Assembly: GCA_964602995.1 (NCBI GenBank)
Contig: CAZRTM010000035.1
Span: 1-35,372 of the forward strand
Direction: 5' to 3'
Source of the DNA: JAAYYY01 sp964602995
Lineage (GTDB): Bacteria > Chloroflexota > Anaerolineae > Promineifilales > Promineifilaceae
Length of the DNA stretch: 35,372 bases
Made by a program: the position numbers and the translations under genes. Shown one piece after another: positions 32,874 through 35,372 of the stretch. The notes below the pieces were generated by a model. That model did not search any database. It saw only the letters and a list, made by a program, of their open reading frames with translations, and was not told the DNA's origin. Each line of letters begins with the position of its first letter. The stretch's first letter is position 1.

Positions 32874-33605
32874 TCAGGCGCGTTTTTCCAGGACGAGCAG
32901 ATGCGAGATGCCTAATACCTGTAGCGGTGTGCGCTCGGCGGTGTAGAGAATGCGTTTGAGAAGGCGCCCGGCGCGAGGCCAGCGGTACTCAATATTGTCA
33001 TAGCCGCCGAAGATGCGACTGTGATGCACGACGGTCACAGGCAGGCCGTCGAACAGTTTACGCAGGCGGCGCGCGGTATAGGCGCGCACGTGGGGAGCGA
33101 GACGGTTGCGCAGAGGGTTGGGCAGATAGTTGACCAGGGGGATGTTGCCGAAGTGGTACTCGCCCCGCCAATAGACGCCGTGCTGCTCCACTGGATACCA
33201 GCGGTTGGGGGCGAAAATGAGGATGCGCCCGCCGGGGCGCACCGTGCGCACCATTTCCGCAGCATATTGGGCGTCATCAGCCACGTGTTCGATGACCTCA
33301 TTGCTGAACATGAAATCAAAGTGGTTGTCGGGGAAAGGAAGCTGCTCTCCTGCCGCCAGCACAACGCCGGTCGCCTGCCCGCGCGCCTGCACGGCCCGTT
33401 CCAGCTCCACCTCAGTGCCAAAGCGGCAATCACTGTAGGGGGCAAAGGCGGCCAGATAGGTGCCCAGTCCACAACCATTGTCCAGAATGCAGCCGGATAG
33501 ATCGGCCCAACGCCGGATCATCTCCAAGCGCCGCTCCTGCCCAGAGCGCCAGACGTAGCCGGGTTCGCCGCGTAATGCTGCCTTGTTAGAGTAGCTATCA
33601 GCCAT
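32874..33605 (-). CDS. class I SAM-dependent methyltransferase (type 11)
   Basis: A 243-residue methyltransferase. Motif I is ILDNGCGLGTYL, the acidic motif II is FGTEVELERA, LPFPDNHFDFMFSNEVIEHV is the family's motif IV region, and VRPGGRILIFAPNRWYPVE follows. The C-terminal part has basic and aromatic patches like those of methyltransferases acting on lipids or glycans, but the substrate is not evident. The ATG overlaps the stop of the four-helix gene by one base (TGATG). The first residues, MADSYS, are encoded by a GCTGATAGC-type repeat, so the native start could have been altered by repeat insertion. Confidence 0.85.
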   Translation of the reverse strand: MADSYSNKAALRGEPGYVWRSGQERRLEMIRRWADLSGCILDNGCGLGTYLAAFAPYSDCRFGTEVELERAVQARGQATGVVLAAGEQLPFPDNHFDFMFSNEVIEHVADDAQYAAEMVRTVRPGGRILIFAPNRWYPVEQHGVYWRGEYHFGNIPLVNYLPNPLRNRLAPHVRAYTARRLRKLFDGLPVTVVHHSRIFGGYDNIEYRWPRAGRLLKRILYTAERTPLQVLGISHLLVLEKRA

Positions 33606-33623
33606 CAGCCATCAGCTTTCAGG
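33592..33623. repeat. GCTGATGGCTGATGGCTGATAGC array at the four-helix/methyltransferase junction
   Basis: Four 7-8 bp phrases of the type AGCTATC/AGCCATC/AGCTTTC follow each other. The array carries the four-helix stop codon and the methyltransferase start codon. A related palindrome lies at the other end of the four-helix gene. Confidence 0.8.
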
Positions 33624-33964
33624 GTTTTTATAAAGCCTGCTAGCATGCGTTTGACTTCGATTACTTGCGCGTTAAGGATCGCATATTTGTCATGGGGAAT
33701 AAATTCGAGATCATTTGCCAGTAATAAATGGTATTCGAGTTCACTTGCTGAACCCATAGCAATGTTTAAGAAGCGGGTCAGCTCTTTTCTTCCGTTACGA
33801 CCACAGCCTTCTGCAATGTTAGCGCCAATCGATGCACTTGACCGGCGTATTTGACTACGCAAACCATAAAGCTCTGACGCAGGAAAGTCTGCCGTCAGAT
33901 GGTAAATCATCAATGTCATCTGGTGGGCCTTTTGCCAGACATGCAACTTCTTAAAATCACGCAA
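33605..33964 (-). CDS. four-helix bundle protein (23S rRNA intervening-sequence protein family)
   Basis: A 119-residue protein of the family first seen inside 23S rRNA intervening sequences and structurally like the bAvd accessory protein of diversity-generating retroelements. The signature is clear: DFKKLHVWQKAH, YGLRSQIRRSSASIGANIAEG, GRNGRKELTRFLNIAMGSASELEYHL. The start is TTG at 33964 with AGGAG 9 nt upstream. It is not inside an rRNA gene, and no reverse transcriptase or variable repeat is visible. Both ends touch arrays of the same GCTGATAGC-type repeat, which suggests that gene and repeats arrived or spread together. The molecular function is unknown; nucleic acid binding is often supposed. 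Confidence 0.9.
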   Translation of the reverse strand: MRDFKKLHVWQKAHQMTLMIYHLTADFPASELYGLRSQIRRSSASIGANIAEGCGRNGRKELTRFLNIAMGSASELEYHLLLANDLEFIPHDKYAILNAQVIEVKRMLAGFIKTLKADG

Positions 33965-33997
33965 CTTTGTTCGCTCCTATGGTAGAAGATTCCATGC

Positions 33998-34030
33998 TGA
34001 TAGCTGATAGCTGTTAGCTATCAGCTATCA
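33998..34030. repeat. perfect 15-bp palindrome of GATAGCT units
   Basis: TGATAGCTGATAGCT (33998-34012) and AGCTATCAGCTATCA (34016-34030) are exact inverted copies around a 3-nt loop. The palindrome covers the last codons and the TAA stop of the UDG gene (34014-34016) and would form a strong hairpin at the end of its mRNA. Confidence 0.9.
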
Positions 34031-34640
34031 CCTCATCATACTTCCTCCGCACCTCCTGAAAATCCCTCCACGTTTGCGCCTTGGGGCTGTTGGGGTCGCG
34101 GGAGGGGTTGCGGAGGAGGTAGGCGGGGTGGAAGATGGGCATCAGCCAGCGGCCGTCCCATTGGCGCCACTCGCCGCGCAGGCGGGTGATGCCGGTCAGG
34201 CCCAGGAGCGATTGAGTGGCGACATTGCCGGAGAGGAGGATGATGCGGGGATCGATGAGGCGGATGATTTCAAGGACGTAGGGTTTGTACGCTTCAATCT
34301 CTTCATCCGTCGGTTTGCGGAAGGCGCGCTCCTCGCCCGGCGGCATGCGGAAGACGGCGTTGGTGATAAAGACGTCTTTCTCTGAGTCGAGGCCGATGGC
34401 CGCCAGGATCTGGTCCAGAAGCTGTCCCGAGCGCCCCACGAACGGTTTGCCCAGGCGGTTTTCTTCTGGTCCGGGCGCTTCACCGATGATCATCAGTTTG
34501 GCTTTGGGATTGCCGCGATAGATGACCATCGTCGTGCCTGCTTCTGCCAGCGGGTCATCTGTCATGTCAACCATGTCCGCCAGCAATGCCTCAAGCGATT
34601 CATAGCGACGCGGTTTTTCATCAAATAGACCGAATTGCAT
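34014..34640 (-). CDS. family 4-like uracil-DNA glycosylase without iron-sulfur cysteines
   Basis: A 208-residue glycosylase of the UDG superfamily that should remove uracil from DNA. GEAPGPEENRLGKPFVGRSG is the family 4 active-site region, and IFHPAYLLRNPS is the second conserved motif with the catalytic-site His. The ATG at 34640 is chosen because GGAG lies 9 nt upstream and longer frames run into a terminator. Family 4 enzymes normally hold a 4Fe-4S cluster with four Cys; here those positions read otherwise (for example NAVFRMPPG for a usual KCRPPG), and the whole protein has no Cys. It is therefore cluster-free and may be a distinct subgroup. The C-terminal residues IADS come from a repeat. 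Confidence 0.85.
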   Translation of the reverse strand: MQFGLFDEKPRRYESLEALLADMVDMTDDPLAEAGTTMVIYRGNPKAKLMIIGEAPGPEENRLGKPFVGRSGQLLDQILAAIGLDSEKDVFITNAVFRMPPGEERAFRKPTDEEIEAYKPYVLEIIRLIDPRIILLSGNVATQSLLGLTGITRLRGEWRQWDGRWLMPIFHPAYLLRNPSRDPNSPKAQTWRDFQEVRRKYDEVIADS

Positions 34641-34680
34641 AATCACCCACTCCACAAATGAGATGACAGAGACGGATACG

Positions 34681-34721
34681 AAACAAAAAGTGGTCGCCCC
34701 CAACGCGATAGGGGCGACCAC
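34681..34721 (-). terminator. Rho-independent terminator of the oxidoreductase beta-subunit gene
   Basis: GTGGTCGCCCC (34690-34700) and GGGGCGACCAC (34711-34721) form a perfect 11-bp stem with a 10-nt loop. On the minus strand the hairpin is followed by TTTTTGTTT. It lies about 50 nt after the stop codon of the gene at the right edge. Confidence 0.9.
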
Positions 34722-34768
34722 TATTGTAACGAAGATCGGGCGCCTTGCGTATTTGGCGCGTACGATTT

Positions 34769-35372
34769 CTAGAGGAAGCGAGCCATTACTTCGTCAAGCT
34801 GCTGTCGCGATGGCTTCAGCTTCTCTTCTGGAAGGTGGGCCAGCGGCGTATCTGGCAACTTCTCCAATTCCGCCAGGTTGGGGCGAGAATCGTCGAAGTA
34901 GATCAGCCCGGTGATAAACTCCTGCTCGTGCAGAGCCTCTTCCAGGCGGGCCATCGCCTGACGGCGATTGGTGGGGTCGTAGTCCGCTTCCAGCTTGCGC
35001 AGCATAATGTGCGAGCCGTCGTGCAACTGCACCTTTTGGGCCTCGCCCGGAGCATAATCGTCGATCATGATCTCATCGTACACCGGAACGTAGTCCAGCC
35101 CGTGCAGCGGCTCCTGGTGTTCCTTGCCCCAGGTGTAGCTCTTGGGAGAATCGTCGTTGTTGTTGAAGGCCACGCAAGGGCTGATGATGTCCAGCACGGC
35201 CGTGCCGCGGTGGCTGAGCGCCGCTTTCAGCAGCTCGCGCACCTGCGTGGGGTCGCCGGAGAAGCTGCGAGCCACGAAACCACACCCGGCGACAATTGCT
35301 TCCTGGCAGATGTCGATGGGGCGGAATTCGTTGCGCCCGGCATACTTCAGCTCCAGATTCTCGTCGGCCGTT
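34769..35372 (-). CDS. 2-oxoacid:ferredoxin oxidoreductase beta subunit, C-terminal part
   Basis: The gene is open at the right edge; about 200 residues are visible. The sequence GRNEFRPIDICQEAIVAGCGFVARSFSGD, of which the first part lies upstream of the first in-frame start, followed by HRGTAVLDIISPCVAFNN and YTWGKEHQEPLH, is typical of KorB/PorB beta subunits. These bind thiamine diphosphate and, with the alpha subunit, oxidise 2-oxoacids such as 2-oxoglutarate or pyruvate and reduce ferredoxin. The cofactor motif itself is outside the window. The alpha subunit is expected just beyond the edge. A strong terminator follows. Confidence 0.92.
   Translation of the reverse strand, partial: TADENLELKYAGRNEFRPIDICQEAIVAGCGFVARSFSGDPTQVRELLKAALSHRGTAVLDIISPCVAFNNNDDSPKSYTWGKEHQEPLHGLDYVPVYDEIMIDDYAPGEAQKVQLHDGSHIMLRKLEADYDPTNRRQAMARLEEALHEQEFITGLIYFDDSRPNLAELEKLPDTPLAHLPEEKLKPSRQQLDEVMARFL

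Noticed and set aside
31643..32959. 438-codon plus-strand open frame
   Set aside because: It covers pdxS on the opposite strand and two repeat arrays; the protein has no recognisable motifs whereas pdxS is unmistakable.
34641..34721. 27-residue N-terminal extension of the uracil-DNA glycosylase
   Set aside because: The extension would begin in the terminator hairpin of the upstream gene, and a GGAG site favours the ATG at 34640.
1..35372. tRNA, rRNA, CRISPR array, insertion sequence, diversity-generating retroelement
   Set aside because: I looked for GGTTCGA-type T-arms, regularly spaced repeats with unique spacers, transposase motifs and reverse transcriptase near the four-helix gene and found none; the repeats here are contiguous or palindromic, not spacer-separated.

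Overview
The window (about 58% GC by eye) reads as bacterial chromosome from a free-living heterotroph. I think it is most likely a member of the Chloroflexota (Anaerolineae/Caldilinea-like). This rests on gene content (a fused alpha-beta 2-oxoacid dehydrogenase E1 with its E2, three M42 aminopeptidases in a row, a ferredoxin-type 2-oxoacid oxidoreductase, PdxS/PdxT vitamin B6 synthesis) and on the many short intergenic repeat families. No 16S rRNA or other phylogenetic marker was available, so the assignment is an inference. I saw no tRNA, rRNA, CRISPR array, transposase, integrase or phage gene.

Layout. 1-4.8 kb: the end of an ABC exporter ATPase faces a minus-strand pair (P-loop NTPase and 6-phosphofructokinase). 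A plus-strand run follows: SAM methyltransferase, lipoprotein signal peptidase LspA and pseudouridine synthase RluD. 4.9-8.2 kb: a very large orphan membrane histidine kinase. 8.5-12.2 kb: a probable four-gene operon of a membrane-anchored Thr/Pro-rich protein and three M42 metallo-aminopeptidases. 12.3-15.7 kb, minus strand: zinc-type CDF exporter, two small membrane proteins and a phosphotransferase-fold protein with an altered catalytic loop. 15.75-18.5 kb, plus strand: Tgt, UppP and a phosphate-binding-type lipoprotein. 18.9-24.2 kb, plus strand: ornithine aminotransferase, then the E1 and E2 of a branched-chain-type 2-oxoacid dehydrogenase complex. 24.2-29.1 kb, minus strand: SpoU/TrmH rRNA methyltransferase, Lon protease and FolC. 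29.3-30.9 kb, plus strand: two-TM potassium channel overlapping endonuclease III. 31.0-35.4 kb, minus strand: PdxT, PdxS, SAM methyltransferase, four-helix-bundle protein, a cysteine-free family-4-like uracil-DNA glycosylase, and the C-terminal part of a KorB-type oxidoreductase subunit.

How the genes work together. Several blocks suggest a protein- and amino-acid-consuming lifestyle: the M42 peptidases release amino acids, RocD handles ornithine, and the E1/E2 complex and ferredoxin oxidoreductase oxidise 2-oxoacids. PdxS/PdxT make the PLP that RocD needs. The rest is housekeeping: envelope (LspA, UppP), RNA modification (RluD, Tgt, SpoU), DNA repair (Nth, UDG), folate and proteolysis.

The most unusual feature is not a single gene. 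The intergenic spaces hold at least eight different short repeat families (tandem, palindromic or mosaic). In at least six genes these repeats begin at or inside the 3' end, so the repeat supplies the stop codon and sometimes the last residues. The four-helix-bundle gene sits between two arrays of one such repeat. Other points worth checking are the uracil-DNA glycosylase with no cysteine at all, the HGN-type phosphotransferase, the in-frame 15-nt tandem repeat inside RluD, and closely spaced divergent promoters that imply leaderless transcripts.
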